Shown in pieces: positions 24,597-37,198 of a stretch of DNA of 64,000 bases. The stretch comes from Psoroptes ovis (Eukaryota > Arthropoda > Arachnida > Sarcoptiformes > Psoroptidae). Made by a program: the position numbers and the translations under genes. Every line of letters begins with the position of its first letter. Position 1 is the stretch's first letter. The stretch spans positions 1,364,001 through 1,428,000 of the forward strand of contig PQWQ01000014.1 of NCBI GenBank assembly GCA_002943765.1, written 5' to 3'. Under the pieces are notes generated by a model that was given only the letters and a program-made list of their open reading frames with translations, was not told where the DNA came from and ran no database searches.

Positions 24597-24676
24597 TTGG
24601 TTTGTCCTGAAAGTTTTTGCCGATTATATCGTAGGAAATCATAAGAAATTCGGCAAAAACTTATCGGACAACCTAA
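24597..24676 (-). mobile_element. Mariner-like MITE, subfamily B
   Basis: 80 bp starting TTGGTTTGTCCTGAAAG and ending CTTATCGGACAACCTAA with TA on both sides. The reversed core reads ATTATATCGTAGG. Confidence 0.9.
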
Positions 24677-25792
24677 TATAAATGTGGAAAAATGAGAAAG
24701 GTTAGGATTTCCACTCATTCATTCATTCATTCAACTTCAGTCAGTCAGCCTGACCACCAAATATCAAGCGCATATATCACTTTAATGTGTCTCTGTGTAA
24801 ATTTGGTGTAAAAATGGTGTTGAAATCAAATTTGAAAATTTCAAATTTCAAATTGAATCGTATTGTATTGAATTGAATTAATTTCAATTCAAAAGTACAA
24901 AGTAGAAAATGTGTGAATTTTTGAAAATTCAAAATTCGGAAATTTCCCCAAAAATTTCAAATAAATCTATGAAAATTGTTGAATAAATTTTCATTTCTTT
25001 TATTTTATTTTATTTTTTCAAATGATAATTTATTACTTTAATTCAATGAATTATGAAAAATTTTTTCAAAAAAAAAAAAAAAAAATTTCACAAAAAAATA
25101 AACGAAATCCAATAACACCTATTAATGCATCCTGTGTATTTATATATATTGTCATCATCATCATCATTATTATTATTAAGGTTATTGTTATTGGAAAAAT
25201 AAGCACCCAGAAAAAAAAACAAAACCAAATATTTGATTAGTACGTGTTATTTTTTTTCAGAAAAATAAAAAATTTCAAAATTTCAATTCAAAAAGTCCGC
25301 TTGAATTGAATTGAAAAAATGACCAAATGGATCTAAATCAAAAAAAAGTGAAAAATGTACATTTTTTACAATTTTACATAACGCGTGTTTTTCTCCGATT
25401 CGGTATTGTCCATTATTTTAGATTTATTTTGGTCCGAATTTAAACATAATAAAGGACAGTTGTTTGCACGCAGCAAACGCGTGTAGATAAGTGTGTGTGG
25501 ATTTGTTGGAAAATTTTGAAAATTTGGAAATTTTTTCGAAAATTTTCAAATTCAAAAATTTTTGAAAATGAATTCAATTGAAATAATACACATTTATTTT
25601 ACAAAGCTTTTGTTCTCTCATTTTTTTTTTATTAATTCAATGAATTGAATTTTAATAATAATAATAATAATATGTAACAGATTTGACATTGTACTTGTTT
25701 TATTTTATTTTATTTTTCTGCTGTTGTTTCTTGTGTATATTTCATGTATTCACATCGATACAAACACATAGACACACATCTTGAATGAATTA
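24677..25792. other. AT-rich DNA, nothing recognised
   Basis: Homopolymers and ATTC repeats are present. I see no gene. Confidence 0.5.
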
Positions 25793-25872
25793 TTAGGCTG
25801 TGCCATAAGTTCTTGCCGTTTTTCAAATGAAAAAAATTTTTAAAAACGGCAAGAACTTATGGGACAACTCAA
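25793..25872. mobile_element. Mariner-like MITE, subfamily C
   Basis: 80 bp. TTAGGCTGTGCCATAAGTTC pairs with GAACTTATGGGACAACTCAA, and the inner arms GCCGTTTTT/AAAAACGGC also pair. TA lies on both sides. Confidence 0.9.
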
Positions 25873-26381
25873 TAATAATAAAATTTTCAAAAAGGTTTTC
25901 ATTTTTTTTCAACATTTTCAATGTCCACTACTGGTGACTACTATCACTGGTCTATTCATTGATATCAATGATTTTAATAATAATAATAATAATGGTGATA
26001 ATAATCTAATAATCGTGTGTGTGTGTGTGTGTGCATTCGTGTGCGCACGTACTTGTACGTAGTATATTTTCAAGTTGTTTTTTTGAATGAATTTCTAAAA
26101 TTGAAAATTTATAAAATAAAAAAAAATTTTCAAAATTGGATTTCTGAAAATTTTCGAATTGAATTGAATGTATTGAATTTGGGCTATTTGAAATGAAACA
26201 AGCATATTTGCACACGGTTTTTACGAGTTTCTATGTGTGTGTTGAAATACAAATAAAAAATATATTTCATTTCATTTCATTTGTTTGTTTGATCAATGAC
26301 ATCCGTTGTCCAGTAAGGTATTTTTTTGTTTCGTCAGTGATTTGAGAGAAAAAACTATTTTTTTTTTTGTTCAAATCAACT

Positions 26382-26505
26382 ATGACTTATGACCAATGTG
26401 GGATTTTTTTCGGCGACCAATATCGAACCAGACCCAGCGACAATTGCCAGACGCTCATGGACTACACAACTAATACAGGCACTGTGAATGCACACGCGTC
26501 AATAG
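26382..26505 (+). CDS. Candidate first exon, unidentified protein
   Basis: ATG at 26382 opens 41 codons plus one base up to ATAG|GTGAAA at 26505. The translation (MTYDQCGIFFGDQYRTRPSD, then NCQTLMDYTTNTGTVNAHASI) is not low-complexity, and the patch is near 45% GC amid AT-rich DNA. The frame also continues to a TGA shortly after if unspliced. It ends in phase 1, matching the acceptor at 26755. No family is recognised. Confidence 0.3.
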
Positions 26506-26755
26506 GTGAAACATCTTTTTTTTTCATCTGAATATTTCTTTGAAAAAATATTTCGAAAATATATGTGTATGTCTATGGTGTATTAATGATGTATAAATAA
26601 CATAAATCTATTGTTGTAATCCAAAATGTTATTTAATGTTTTTTTTTCTTTTTTGGGATAAATTTATTATTATTATCACCATTATTATTATTATTGTTTG
26701 GTGATTCAAATGTGTCCAAAAGCCGGACCTAGCTGGATTTTAGGTTTTTTTTCAG

Positions 26756-26868
26756 TGCGGTTTCATTATTATAACATTATATCACATAGCTTAGTAAATC
26801 TGCCAATATGGCATCAGCTATTTTTCTTTTTACTAAGGATTTATCACCATCACCTTCAGTTGGTATAA
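26756..26868 (+). CDS. Candidate terminal exon following 26382-26505
   Basis: An excellent acceptor (GGTTTTTTTTCAG) ends at 26755, giving a 250-base GT..AG intron. In phase 1 the frame is open for 36 codons to TAA at 26866 (VRFHYYNIISHSLVNLPIWH start, hydrophobic then His-rich). A second frame in the same DNA starts with ATG at 26808 and reads MASAIFLFTKDLSPSPSVGI, ending in TAA at 26898. It too looks protein-like, so the frame is unresolved. Confidence 0.25.
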
Positions 26869-27648
26869 CACCTAATGAAATAATTCAAAGTCAAGGATAA
26901 TGCACATTCAATGAAATAATGAATTACCAAAGAATTACGAGCTTTGGTTCAGGTCGAAAATTTATAAAATTTCAAAATTTTAATAAATTTTCAAAAAATT
27001 CAAATCAACGATTGAATAAAACAATAATTGAATTTTCTGAAGCCATTCAACATGGTCTACAATTATTTCATCTCAAAATACCCTGCTGTTGTTTATTGTC
27101 ATTTATGATTTGACAAATTTTTTCAGGCGAAAAAAAAAATTAAAAATTATAATTAAGTTACACACACACACACATTTACACTCACAAACACACACACACA
27201 AGGTGTACATGCACCCAAAAAAAAAAAAAAAACAGCATTGAACTTATTTAAAATGGTAAGAAAATAAAGATTTACGAACTAATTTCAAATCCAATTAAAT
27301 AAAAAGCAAAAAGAAAAATGTCATAGAAAAAGACTTCAGCAGGGAAAAAACAAAACAAAAAAAATATTAACAAACTAACAAGATTTGAAGCAAAATTCAT
27401 AATAATAATAATGATAATAATAATAATTATTATTATTCAACCATTAATGATGATGACAATGACATTTATATCATAAAATGACAGGAGAAAAAATAACGAA
27501 AATAAAATAATTTCTCACCTGAGTGAAGATAATGAAAGAAAGAAGAGACTGAATTTTGAAATTTTTTTATTTTTATATTTTCTTAAATAAAATAAGAATA
27601 AAAATTAATTTTAACAAGAATTATATATGGAATAAAGAAAGAAATTCA

Positions 27649-27679
<31 letters not shown>

Positions 27680-27761
27680 TTGCTTGGCAATTTGTCGCTT
27701 ATGTCGTTTGTATGTTTGTTTGGTTATATTTGATAATTTCATTTTATTTTACGAAAAAATA
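26869..27761. other. AT-rich DNA, nothing recognised
   Basis: CA tracts and ATT repeats are present. I call no gene. Confidence 0.45.
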
Positions 27762-27841
27762 TTAGGTTGTCCGGAAAGTTTTGGCCAATTTTCATCAACA
27801 ACTCTATTGATTAATCGCAATGAACTTTTCGGACAACCTAA
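27762..27841 (+). mobile_element. Mariner-like MITE, subfamily A
   Basis: 80 bp running TTAGGTTGTCCGGAAAG to CTTTTCGGACAACCTAA with TA on both sides. Confidence 0.92.
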
Positions 27842-27900
27842 TATATGAAAAATAAAATATAAAATATAAAACCAAACAATGTCAATCATAATTTCGTAAT

Positions 27901-27928
27901 CGGAAAGAAAGAAAGAAAGAAAGAAAAA
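27901..27928. repeat. (GAAA)n microsatellite
   Basis: Six GAAA units. Confidence 0.85.
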
Positions 27929-28560
27929 AATTTCTGAATTTAATTCCTTTGAAAATTATTATCTTTGATGAGAAATTTTGTTTGAATTAGCTTTAGCTAT
28001 AGTATTTTTAAGCACAAACATTGTTAATGTAAAACGGTTAATGTAAATTGGATTATATATCCATTTTGCTTGCTTGTGTATGCATGGATTTCATTATTCT
28101 CTTAAATGGTATATGATCATCAAGGAGGGCAACAAAACAAAACAAAAAAAAAAAAAAAAAATGAAAAAAATTACAATGTTGTTTGTACAATGGGTAAAAA
28201 TGAATGAATGAATGAAAGATTCTGAATGACAAAATGATATTTTGTTTATTTTTTTCATTTTTTTTTCAATTCATATTCACAATTCAATCAAATGAAGAAA
28301 AAAACAAAAATTTGCGTGTGAAAGTCGTGTGTCGTTTAATATCATTTTGATGATGATAATGATTATTATTATTATACGAAAAAATAATAATAATAATTTG
28401 TTACAATAGTTTTGTTTGATGATAATGATAAAAAACTAATGTTTTAATAATAACAATAATCAACGTCGTACAGATTCATTAAAAATGACATGTCAATATA
28501 TGAAAATATTTATTTCCATACATTGTATTTTCACAACATTTAGACATTGTTAGACATTCG
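27929..28560. other. AT-rich DNA, nothing recognised
   Basis: Poly-A, AATG and ATT repeats are present. Confidence 0.5.
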
Positions 28561-28599
28561 TTGCTATACAGCGACCAGACAGGTCGCTGTGCATAGCAG
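28561..28599. repeat. Imperfect inverted repeat (hairpin)
   Basis: GCTATACAGCGACC and GGTCGCTGTGCATAGC lie five bases apart. They pair except for a two- to three-base bulge. It is unusually GC-rich for this window. Confidence 0.7.
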
Positions 28600-28726
28600 C
28601 AAGCAAATTATAAATTTTAACAAAATAATCACCCATTAAATACTCGAGCAAAAATATTTTTAAAAATGGTGAATTAATTTTAAATTTTGTTTCATTTTTT
28701 TTAAAGAAAAAATAATTTAAACTTAC

Positions 28727-28900
28727 CTGGAAGAGTTTACGCCAGAAATATATGCACATTCGAATACACATTCTAAGATGAGATTTAAGCCCTTTTAGAC
28801 GAGATTTGAGCAATTTTAGTCGAGATTTGAGCAATCAGATCAGATCAGACTACCAGACATTATCATCAGACACTCGACAGCAACAGCAGCAGCAGCAGCC
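28727..28900 (-). CDS. Candidate minus-strand exon with consensus donor
   Basis: Read on the minus strand, this GC-richer patch ends in CTTCCAG|GTAAGT, a perfect donor consensus (boundary 28727/28726). It contains two near-copies of a 21-base phrase (GCTCAAATCTCG with a short spacer) and one open frame ending CIYFWRKLFQ before the donor. No ATG opens that frame before its middle (ATG CIRMCIYFW). The upstream edge (CAG/CTG repeats near 28880-28900) is an estimate. It may be a 5' UTR or first exon of a minus-strand gene. Confidence 0.22.
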
Positions 28901-31164
28901 GAAACAATTATAAAATTATTTTAAATTACAAAATTATCTTTGGTGTAAAATTTTTGATAAATTTTCATTTTTTCATTTTTCATTTTGTTTTGTTAACAGC
29001 AGAGAAAATATAATGCAAATTCACTTATTTACAAGTTTTAAAATTTGTTGTTGTTTTCATAATTTCAAAGTTTTTATTTTCAATTTGAGCAAGTTAAACA
29101 CACATCAAACGATGATAACACTGATGATGATGATGACATGTCTTAAAATCATCCTGCCATGACATCTTGATCACCCCGTTTCATTTTCTCGCTGTTGTTT
29201 TTGATTATTTGGTTTAATTTCAATTTTTTTTGTTGTTTTAACAATTTTTGAACAAATTCAGACAAATTTAGACAATTTTTTTTTGGTGGCAAAACACTTT
29301 GAGTGACTTGATAGAGTTTAGTTTGATAAAATTTGATTTTTGGCTTGAAAATTAGTCAATTTCATTTTGCAGGTTTTCTTTTTTGGCTGCTGTAAAACAA
29401 AACCCCACAAAGAAAAAAAAATGAAAATTTCAAACTGTCATTTAAGTGTCAAAACAATTCATTTTTCATTTTCATATTTTCATAATATTTTCAATGGAGA
29501 ATAGCTATGAAAATGAACTAAGAAATATGAAAATGGATTTCTTAAGATAAAAATTAAGAAAAAATTTGCAAATTTTCATTTTTTTTTGATAAATGAATTT
29601 GACGTCTGTATGGTGTATTTGATAATAATAAAGATGATGATGATGATGATTAACACCTGAAGATTATGTGTGGAGAAAATGATTGAAAAATTGGAAAAAT
29701 TTAAGAATTGGAAAATGGAATAAACAAATGAAATAAATGAATTTTTCGACTAATTCATTTAGTCGAATGAAAAATCAAATATGAAAAAAAAATTTGTCAT
29801 TTTTTCCATGAAAAATTGATTTGAAAAAATTGAAATTGATCAAAATTTCGATTTGAAATTTTGAATTTTCAACCGAAATACGTCATCTATTGGATGATGG
29901 GAGAACTTGAAATTGGATTTGAAAATTTCAATTTGGCTTCATTTTCGCTTGAAATACAGATATTTCATGGATTTTCTCGCTAATTTTCAATCAATGAAAT
30001 TAATTTTTTTTAAGTTCTTGGTGTTTACCATTAAAATAATTGAATATAAGTAAGATCAGAAAGATATCGTTCATTTTTCAAAACAAAAGTATCGATCAAA
30101 TATTTGAAAATCTAAAAATCTCAAGAACAAAATGAAATAAATTCAATCAAATCATTGTAATTTGAATGCGATATTTGTTTCATTTGCTCATACACTTTTG
30201 TTTTATTTGTAAAAATGATAAATTAAGCTAAAACCAAACACACACACACACACACACATACATATATTTTAACACATTATGATGATTTTTATCATCATTT
30301 TGAATGATATATTGAAATCAATTAATATTTAATAGGGATGATTTTTCATTTTTACAGTTTTGTATGCTTAGTGTTTCAATTCTTATACATTTTTGCTTTG
30401 TTCCTTTGAATTTCACATATTCACAATTTTGAAAATTTCAACAACAAAAAAAAAATCAATTAAGGTCAATGAAAATATTCGGTGTGTGCAATAAACAATG
30501 ATTTCAAATAAACAATAAATTCTTGAGCATTGAATATTTAGATTAAGTAACCAAGTATATTTTTTTTCGAAGCTTGATTGCTCCATTTTTTATTCACCTT
30601 TCCGAATACTTGACACTTGTAATTTAAATTTTTTGTGTTTTTTGATTCATTTCATCCCATAATTTTTTTTTGATTGTTAATTAACATATTTTTAATTATA
30701 TCAATAAGGATCTTTTAATGAATGAATACCACAAACAAAGATTCATTAAAATAAATGAAAAATTTTTCATTCATTTATTTATTTCGATGATAAAGTTTAA
30801 TTTATCACAAGTATTTTAATATTTGTCTGAATATATGCTTGGATATGTTGTTATATAAACAACAAAAATTGTAACGTAAAAAAACCTCACCCATGCAATA
30901 TTAGAATGCATTGAGAATGTATAATATGCAAAGATAGCCATAATACATATTTTATGAAACTAAAATATGAAAATTTCACATCCAATTTATTTATTTATTT
31001 GTAAATTTTGTCTTATTTCATCAATTTTTTCATATTTCAAAGCGAAAAAAATGGAATAAAATTTACTTAATTTTTTTTTATTTCATTTTTTGATTATTTT
31101 TTTTTACATAAAAATCGATTAATATGGTAAAAGATTTTACATTCATTTATTCATTTATTCATTT
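28901..31164. other. AT-rich DNA, nothing recognised
   Basis: GAT repeats at 29120 and 29636, (CA)n at 30238-30259, and homopolymers. I see no gene. Confidence 0.5.
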
Positions 31165-31245
31165 TTAGGACTGTCCCATAAGTTCTTGCCGTTTTTTAAA
31201 AATGTTTTCCATTCAAAAAACAGCAAGAACTTATGGGACAATCTA
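31165..31245. mobile_element. Mariner-like MITE, subfamily C
   Basis: TTAGGACTGTCCCATAAG pairs with CTTATGGGACAATCTA, and inner TTCTTGCCGTTTTTT pairs with AAAAAACAGCAAGAA. The target duplication is not clear. Confidence 0.85.
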
Positions 31246-31355
31246 TTCATTTATTTATTTTAATTTATTTATCTTTCGTTGAAATATAAGAAAGTAAATT
31301 AGTTTTTTTTTTAATTTAAATTTTTTTTTTCATTTTTTGTTCTTCTCATTTACAG

Positions 31356-31420
31356 ATTCAAACAACGATTCAACTCCAAATAATACAATCATCAGGTCCA
31401 CAGGTATGGCAAGCACGTAA
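31356..31420 (+). CDS. Candidate Asn-rich terminal exon
   Basis: A strong acceptor (TCTTCTCATTTACAG) ends at 31355. In phase 1 the frame reads SNNDSTPNNTIIRSTGMAST to TAA at 31418-31420. CAG|GTATGG at 31403 could alternatively be a donor. Phase 1 matches the donors at 18721 and 26505, so it could be an alternative 3' end of either. It is short and low-complexity. Confidence 0.2.
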
Positions 31421-34080
31421 TAATGTGAAAATTTCGAAAAATAATCAAAGAAAATTTTTTTTTTATTGTTTTAATAATTTTTTATTTTGGCCAAAAATTT
31501 TGATAAATTCATTAATCTTCTTCTTCGGCTGCTGCTGCTGCTGCTGCCACAGCTTACATGTTGACCTGCTGGCCATGATGGCCACGGCCGAAACATGTCC
31601 AAAAATATGTTCAAAATCTTTGATGATTTGATTTTTTTTTTTTTTTGTTGTGAATTTTTCATTTAATCAAATTTCTTCCAATTCATTTCATAGATGTGTT
31701 ATGAATTTTTAATACACAGAAAAATCATGAAATAAAATATTTATTCACATTTGTTATATTCAAAAATATCAACTCATTCATTTCAATGATTTATTATTAC
31801 AAATACAATATTTTTTCATAATTCAAAATATGGAAAAAAAATATGAACACAAAAATGTAAACAAGGATTAAATTCATAGATTTTGATATTTTGAGATTTC
31901 AAAATTTTTCCCATTTAAAATCAATGAAAATGAATGAAAATTAAATGAGGAAAATTTATTTATTTGTTGTTGTTCGTTTGTTTCCAATATATTCAAAGGC
32001 AAAATATTTACAAATAAAAATGAAAAAATTGATATGATTCAAAATCAAATCAAATAAATCTGATCAATTCAATAAATCTGATTCATTCATTGAACAAACG
32101 AATCAAAAATACATTTTGCATGGAAAAATATTTTAATAAAATTCATAACAAGAAAGTACTGTCAAATAAAATAAAATGAAATTAACCCTATCCTCGTTTA
32201 TTAATTCGTTTTTTTTCGGCCGAAAAAAATAATGTTTTGATCAAATTAAATTGATGATATTCATTTTTTTTTTTTTTTTTTTTTGATTCAAATGTTCAAC
32301 ATGGTTTTACATCCGGCCATTTCCAATTCATTCATTTTGAATTCAATTGACGACGACAATTGATAATTTACCGTTATATTTTATTTTATTTGAGTTTTTT
32401 TCTAATTTCTTCAATTCAAATTTGGGAGAATGACCACAATATTCAATTGTCAAATTGTTTGTGTGTTTGTATGAGGTTATAACTCTTGAATTTGAATTTG
32501 AGTTTTTTTTTTCATTTTTCAGAGTTCAATTTTACAGTATTTTTTTTTTTCATTATTGTATTTTTTCAAAATAAAATATATGACTGTTTGAAATAAAATG
32601 TTAAAAATAAATAAATAAATGAATAAATGTTCAAAGGAAGTGTAGTACAAGGGTCAACTCGTGAATGAATGAATAAATGAATGAATGAATGAATGGAAAG
32701 AAAGGTCATCATACATTTTCATTCAATGGACATTGGCCGGTCATTTTTTTCAAAAAAAAAATATCATTGTATGAATGGAACTAATAATGACTTGATGTGA
32801 CGTTTTTATTTTTTTAAAAAATTTATTTTTTATTTCATTCAAACAAATAATGATAGAAATCATTATTTAAATCGGTCTGTTTCCTTATTTTTTCTATTAT
32901 TTCAAACGAATGGCACGCGTTTGTTCTAGGCCAAGGTTTGTCAGTTGCTGTATGTGCATGTATGTATGTATGTATGTACCGCAAGGACCGTAATCTTGTA
33001 TTCATTATTATGTTCGAATCATTATGTCGAATGTCGGTGTACCAAGCCTAAAACAAGTCCAAGTTAACTGTTATATTTTATACTGTACAGCATTAAAAAA
33101 GCACTGTGTGTGTGTGTGTGTGTATTTGAAGCAGCAAGCAAGGTGTGCGCGTATTGCACGCGACTTGAAAGCATACAAAGACTGCAGAAAAAATAAATGA
33201 GAATAGAAATGATTTTGAATTAAAATTTACGGAGATTTCAAAAATATTTCGACCACTGGTCACTTTAAAATTTTTTTTCCTGAACATTTATTTATGGTAG
33301 ATTTATTTTATTTTAATTTTATTTCAAATGAAACAAACAAACAAGGACAAATACAAACATCCCGTGACATTTCACCATGACAACAACACCATTTGGTTGA
33401 AAATTATTTCCGTTTGTAATATTTCACAAATATCAATTTTTATTCAATCTTCAATTCCAAATGCATGTTGTTCCAATTTTAGAATTGAACTGCGAGAAAA
33501 AAAAAAATTCAAAAATTTTAAAAAATTAAAGATTTTTATCAAATTTGGAAAAATTTAAAGACATCTGCCTTTGAACTAAAAAAAATTTAAAATGAAAATT
33601 TAAAAATTTTCAAAACCATTTACGCCATCATGTATTGATAATGGAAAATTAAACTTTTTTCCTTTGAAAAATCAAGTTCGATGATTGATTGATTGATTAA
33701 TTTTAATTTCATTACCTTTTCTACTTTTTCACCATTTCTACGAAATGTTTCGACATGATTCATTCATACATTTTGGATTCATTTTGGATTCATTTTGGAT
33801 TCAATTCCGATCAATCAATCAATCAAAGTTTAGCAGTATTATTAAATGAATGAAAAGTTAAATAAATGAAAATGAAAATTTCATGTAATAAAATACAACA
33901 AAAAATGAATATGAATATTAAAATAAATGAAAATAAATATTGAAAAGTCTATGCAAATTCATTCATTGGATGGATGGATGGATGTCGACGTCGTAGTCAT
34001 GACCATCTGTGTGTTTGCAAAAGTATTTGAAATTGAAAAAGCTTTAAAAAAAGCTTAAAAAATTGGAAAAAATAATCAAA
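31421..34080. other. AT-rich DNA, nothing recognised
   Basis: AATG tetranucleotide repeats, a GTAT run near 32960, (GT)n near 33107, and a three-copy 13-bp repeat at 33769-33803. I see no gene. Confidence 0.45.
33769..33803. repeat. 13-bp tandem repeat, three copies
   Basis: ATTTTGGATTC is repeated in tandem three times. Confidence 0.8.
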
Positions 34081-34451
34081 TAATTGATTAGCTTGATTGA
34101 ACAACAGCAGCAGCAGCAACAACAACAACCAGTGACTATGAACAATATTTGAAATATTGAAAAAGGAAACTTTTTTTTGTTAAATTTTACCCGATTGTGT
34201 CCATCAAAGGTGTCCACGCCTTGGTCATTTTTTTCTGTTTTGTTTTGTTTTCGGGACTTTTGAATTATTCAAAAAAAAAAAAAAAAAATGAATAAAATTT
34301 CATTTTTACTTTATTTTTATTCGGGTTATTCGGTAATCATAATCATTATAATAATGAAATTATTCAATCAAACAATTTCAAATGAAAATGATGGCAAATT
34401 TTCAAATTTTTCGTTTTTGTTGAATTGAAATCAATTTCTCGGGTTCTACAG

Positions 34452-34610
34452 TTCATTTTCCATGTGATTCAAACACGCGAATCGATTGAGAAAACCGGCC
34501 AAAATCCAGCGACTACCAGCGATAATGCTGGAAAAATTCAAATTCAAAACACTGCAATTGACAGCAAAGAGTTTGCACAAAGCCAAAAATGTAAAAATGA
34601 AAAAGTATAA
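34452..34610 (+). CDS. Candidate hydrophilic terminal exon
   Basis: The acceptor CTCGGGTTCTACAG ends at 34451. A phase-0 frame of 52 codons follows to TAA at 34608-34610, GC-richer than its surroundings. It starts FIFHVIQTRESIEKTG and becomes Asn/Gln/Lys-rich (QNPATTSDNAGKIQIQNT). Phase 0 matches the zinc-finger exon donor. A second, ATG-initiated 66-codon ORF (34645-34845, MNQITAGFYFISFILIVHRL start) follows 34 bases later in the same frame, as if after one intervening stop. No family is recognised. Confidence 0.25.
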   Translation, partial: FIFHVIQTRESIEKTGQNPATTSDNAGKIQIQNTAIDSKEFAQSQKCKNEKV

Positions 34611-34644
34611 AAACATGATTTGAACATTTGGTTCATTTGCTCAG

Positions 34645-34845
34645 ATGAATCAGATTACTGCCGGTTTTTATTTTATTTCATTCATTTTGATTGTCCACCG
34701 ATTATTCAACAACATCCACCATTGTTGTATCGTATGGTCTAGTGGATTTGTGTTTGTTGTGCTGGACATTAACTCTTGCATCATTCAATGCAAAATGCAT
34801 CAACATCGTCATCATTCATATGCATTGATGTATTCGAGGTGTTAG
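34645..34845 (+). CDS. Short ORF, 66 codons, unidentified
   Basis: ATG-initiated, with a hydrophobic N-terminal segment (FYFISFILIVHRLF) and a second hydrophobic stretch (SSGFVFVVLDI), then a His-rich tail. It could encode a small membrane protein or be chance. It lies in the same GC-richer pocket as 34452-34610. Confidence 0.15.
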   Translation: MNQITAGFYFISFILIVHRLFNNIHHCCIVWSSGFVFVVLDINSCIIQCKMHQHRHHSYALMYSRC

Positions 34846-35712
34846 TTTGCATTCGTTGTTTTGAATTTTTGTTTTGTTTTGTTTGTTTGTTTGAATTTAT
34901 TTTCATTTATTTATATTTATGCATTTGATGAATATGGATAATTTCGGTAAAAACAAATGTTCATCAAATAAAATGAATTGAAATTCAAATTGAATTTTTC
35001 GGATGAAGAAAAAATAAAAAAATACGAAATCCTGGGTTTTATTTTCATTTTCATTATTATTGATTACAATTATTCAATTCAATTATTCAATACAACCAAA
35101 CAACAACAACCAAACACAATCCATTCGGACCCGAGAAAAAAAGTCTTTTATTTTGGCTGAAAAATAAAATACAGTTGTTTGATGATAATGCATAATCTAT
35201 CAAATAATTTTTTGCTTTGTTTTGTTTAGATTCTCTTTGTATTATTATGTATTATTGTTTGAACTGAATTTAATTTGAATATATTTCACAATATTTCACA
35301 TGCACGTACACAAACACATAGACACAAACAAATAATAATTTTTGAATCATGAATATTTGTATGTGTGTCTACATCAATCCATCAAAAAAATGGAAGAAAA
35401 AAATTCAAATATTAATTCAATCAAACAATCAAATGTGAAATGATTGAATGAGTTATGTGTGAGTTACCCTTCGATGTGTACTTTGGGTGTGAAATTTTTT
35501 TTTTTGGTTTGTTTGTCCGAACATTTTCAAAATGTCAAATACAGAATATATGTATGTTGTTGTTCACACAATGTGAAATATACATGTGTGACATATGAAT
35601 GAAAAATTGAATAATTTTCCATTTTGACGAATGATTTGACATTTGAAAATAAAATAATAAATAAAAAAAAAAATTGTGAAAAATTTTTCAGTCAAAATAT
35701 GACCAAATGAAA
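34846..35712. other. AT-rich DNA, nothing recognised
   Basis: TTTG and ATT repeats are present. I see no gene. Confidence 0.5.
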
Positions 35713-35792
35713 TTAGGTTGTCCGAAAAGTTCTTGCGGAATTTCCGTTTATTTTCTACAATATAACCGACAAAAACTTTCCGAACAGCCTAA
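35713..35792 (+). mobile_element. Mariner-like MITE, subfamily B
   Basis: 80 bp. Ends TTAGGTTGTCCGAAAAGTTC and CTTTCCGAACAGCCTAA. Confidence 0.9.
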
Positions 35793-36298
35793 TATATTTG
35801 ATGTGTCGGGTATTATTATTTATTTGACCCTTTTGAAAATTTCATAACCGAAAAATTTTTCAAATCAAATCATTCAATTTCCCGTATTAATCCTTTGAAA
35901 ACAATTGAATGGATCCAAACAAAAAACAAACATCTGGATTTATGCAACAACAAGAAGACTGGGAATTGTTTGAAACAAAATTATTTGAAATCAAATTTTT
36001 TGTTTATTATTTTGTCTGTGAATAATTTTTGATTAATATTTTCATTTTTAGTTGTTTACTAGACCATTAAATAATATTTTTGAAATGCTTTTGTGTCCAT
36101 TGATTGTCCATAACAACGAAAATAACGAACAAAACTTTGATAAACTATATTTTGATGAACAACAACACGAAAAATAATTTAATGATGCTTAAATTTTAGC
36201 CAAAAAAATAAAATAAAATAAAATGAAATAATTTACAGATTCACCAGAAAAAATTTGAAAATGTTAAATATGGGAATCAGTAGCAGCAGCCAATAATA

Positions 36299-36379
36299 TT
36301 AGTTTGTCCAAAAAGTTCATTCCGCTTAATCAATAGAGTTGTTCATTGAAAATCGGCAAGAACTTTCCGGACGACCTAA
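36299..36379 (-). mobile_element. Mariner-like MITE, subfamily A
   Basis: The A core is reversed (CATTCCGCTTAATCAATAG). Ends are TTAGTTTGTCCAAAAAG and CTTTCCGGACGACCTAA, with TA on both sides. Confidence 0.9.
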
Positions 36380-36665
36380 TACTACAAACAACTACAAAAC
36401 AAAATGACCAATAAATAATATACGAATCATTTAAATCATTTGTCCATATACGCACGCATATAAATCACATTTGATTCATTTTGTATTCGGTCGTTTTTTT
36501 CCCTTAAAAAAAATATTATTAGTATTATTATCATTATTATCATTTGATCTAAATAGATCAAATGATGAATAAATGAATGAATAAAAAACAAAAAAATTTA
36601 ATTCATTTGCCATGTATTATTTTTTGTTGGTGTATTCGAGGAAAAAAGCCCAAGAAAATATCACA

Positions 36666-36731
36666 ATGGCAATGTGTGCGGTGGTGGACACAACACTGAG
36701 CTCTAGCATTCACTCATCAGTTTTTGATTAA
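36666..36731 (+). CDS. Short ORF, 21 codons, in a GC-rich patch
   Basis: CACAATGG is a good animal start context. The frame reads MAMCAVVDTTLSSSIHSSVF and ends at TAA after Asp. The patch is near 48% GC. It could be a first exon (GCG|GTGGTG is a weak donor) or an upstream ORF. There is no other support. Confidence 0.13.
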   Translation: MAMCAVVDTTLSSSIHSSVFD

Positions 36732-37118
36732 AAAATATTTGAAATGAAATGAAATTCTGTGCATACATGCATGCATGCTTGCATACACACACATACATTT
36801 CTTCACATAGTTTCGAATGCGATGTTTCAATTCATTTATTTCAGTCATATTTTTTATTTGGAATTCGGGGATTCATTTTCATTTTTCGATTTTTTTTTCT
36901 TTGGATTTTTTATTTATTTTTTATTATTATTTCCATATTTCAATTCATATTTGTAATTGAAACAAATAATATATTCGAATGATGACGAACGAACGAACAA
37001 AATCAAGAATGAATGAATGAATACATGGCAAACAAACCCAAAATAATATGAAGAGAATTTGGTATGGAAACATGTACACACACACACAAACATATTTCAT
37101 AATATTTTCAAAGAAATA

Positions 37119-37198
37119 TTAGGTTGTCCGAAAAGTTTTTGCCGGTTTTATCGTAGAAAATCATTGGAAAATCGGCAAGAACTTTTCGGACAATCTAA
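37119..37198 (-). mobile_element. Mariner-like MITE, subfamily B
   Basis: 80 bp. Reversed core GGTTTTATCGTAGAAA. Ends TTAGGTTGTCCGAAAAG and CTTTTCGGACAATCTAA. TA lies on both sides. Confidence 0.9.
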
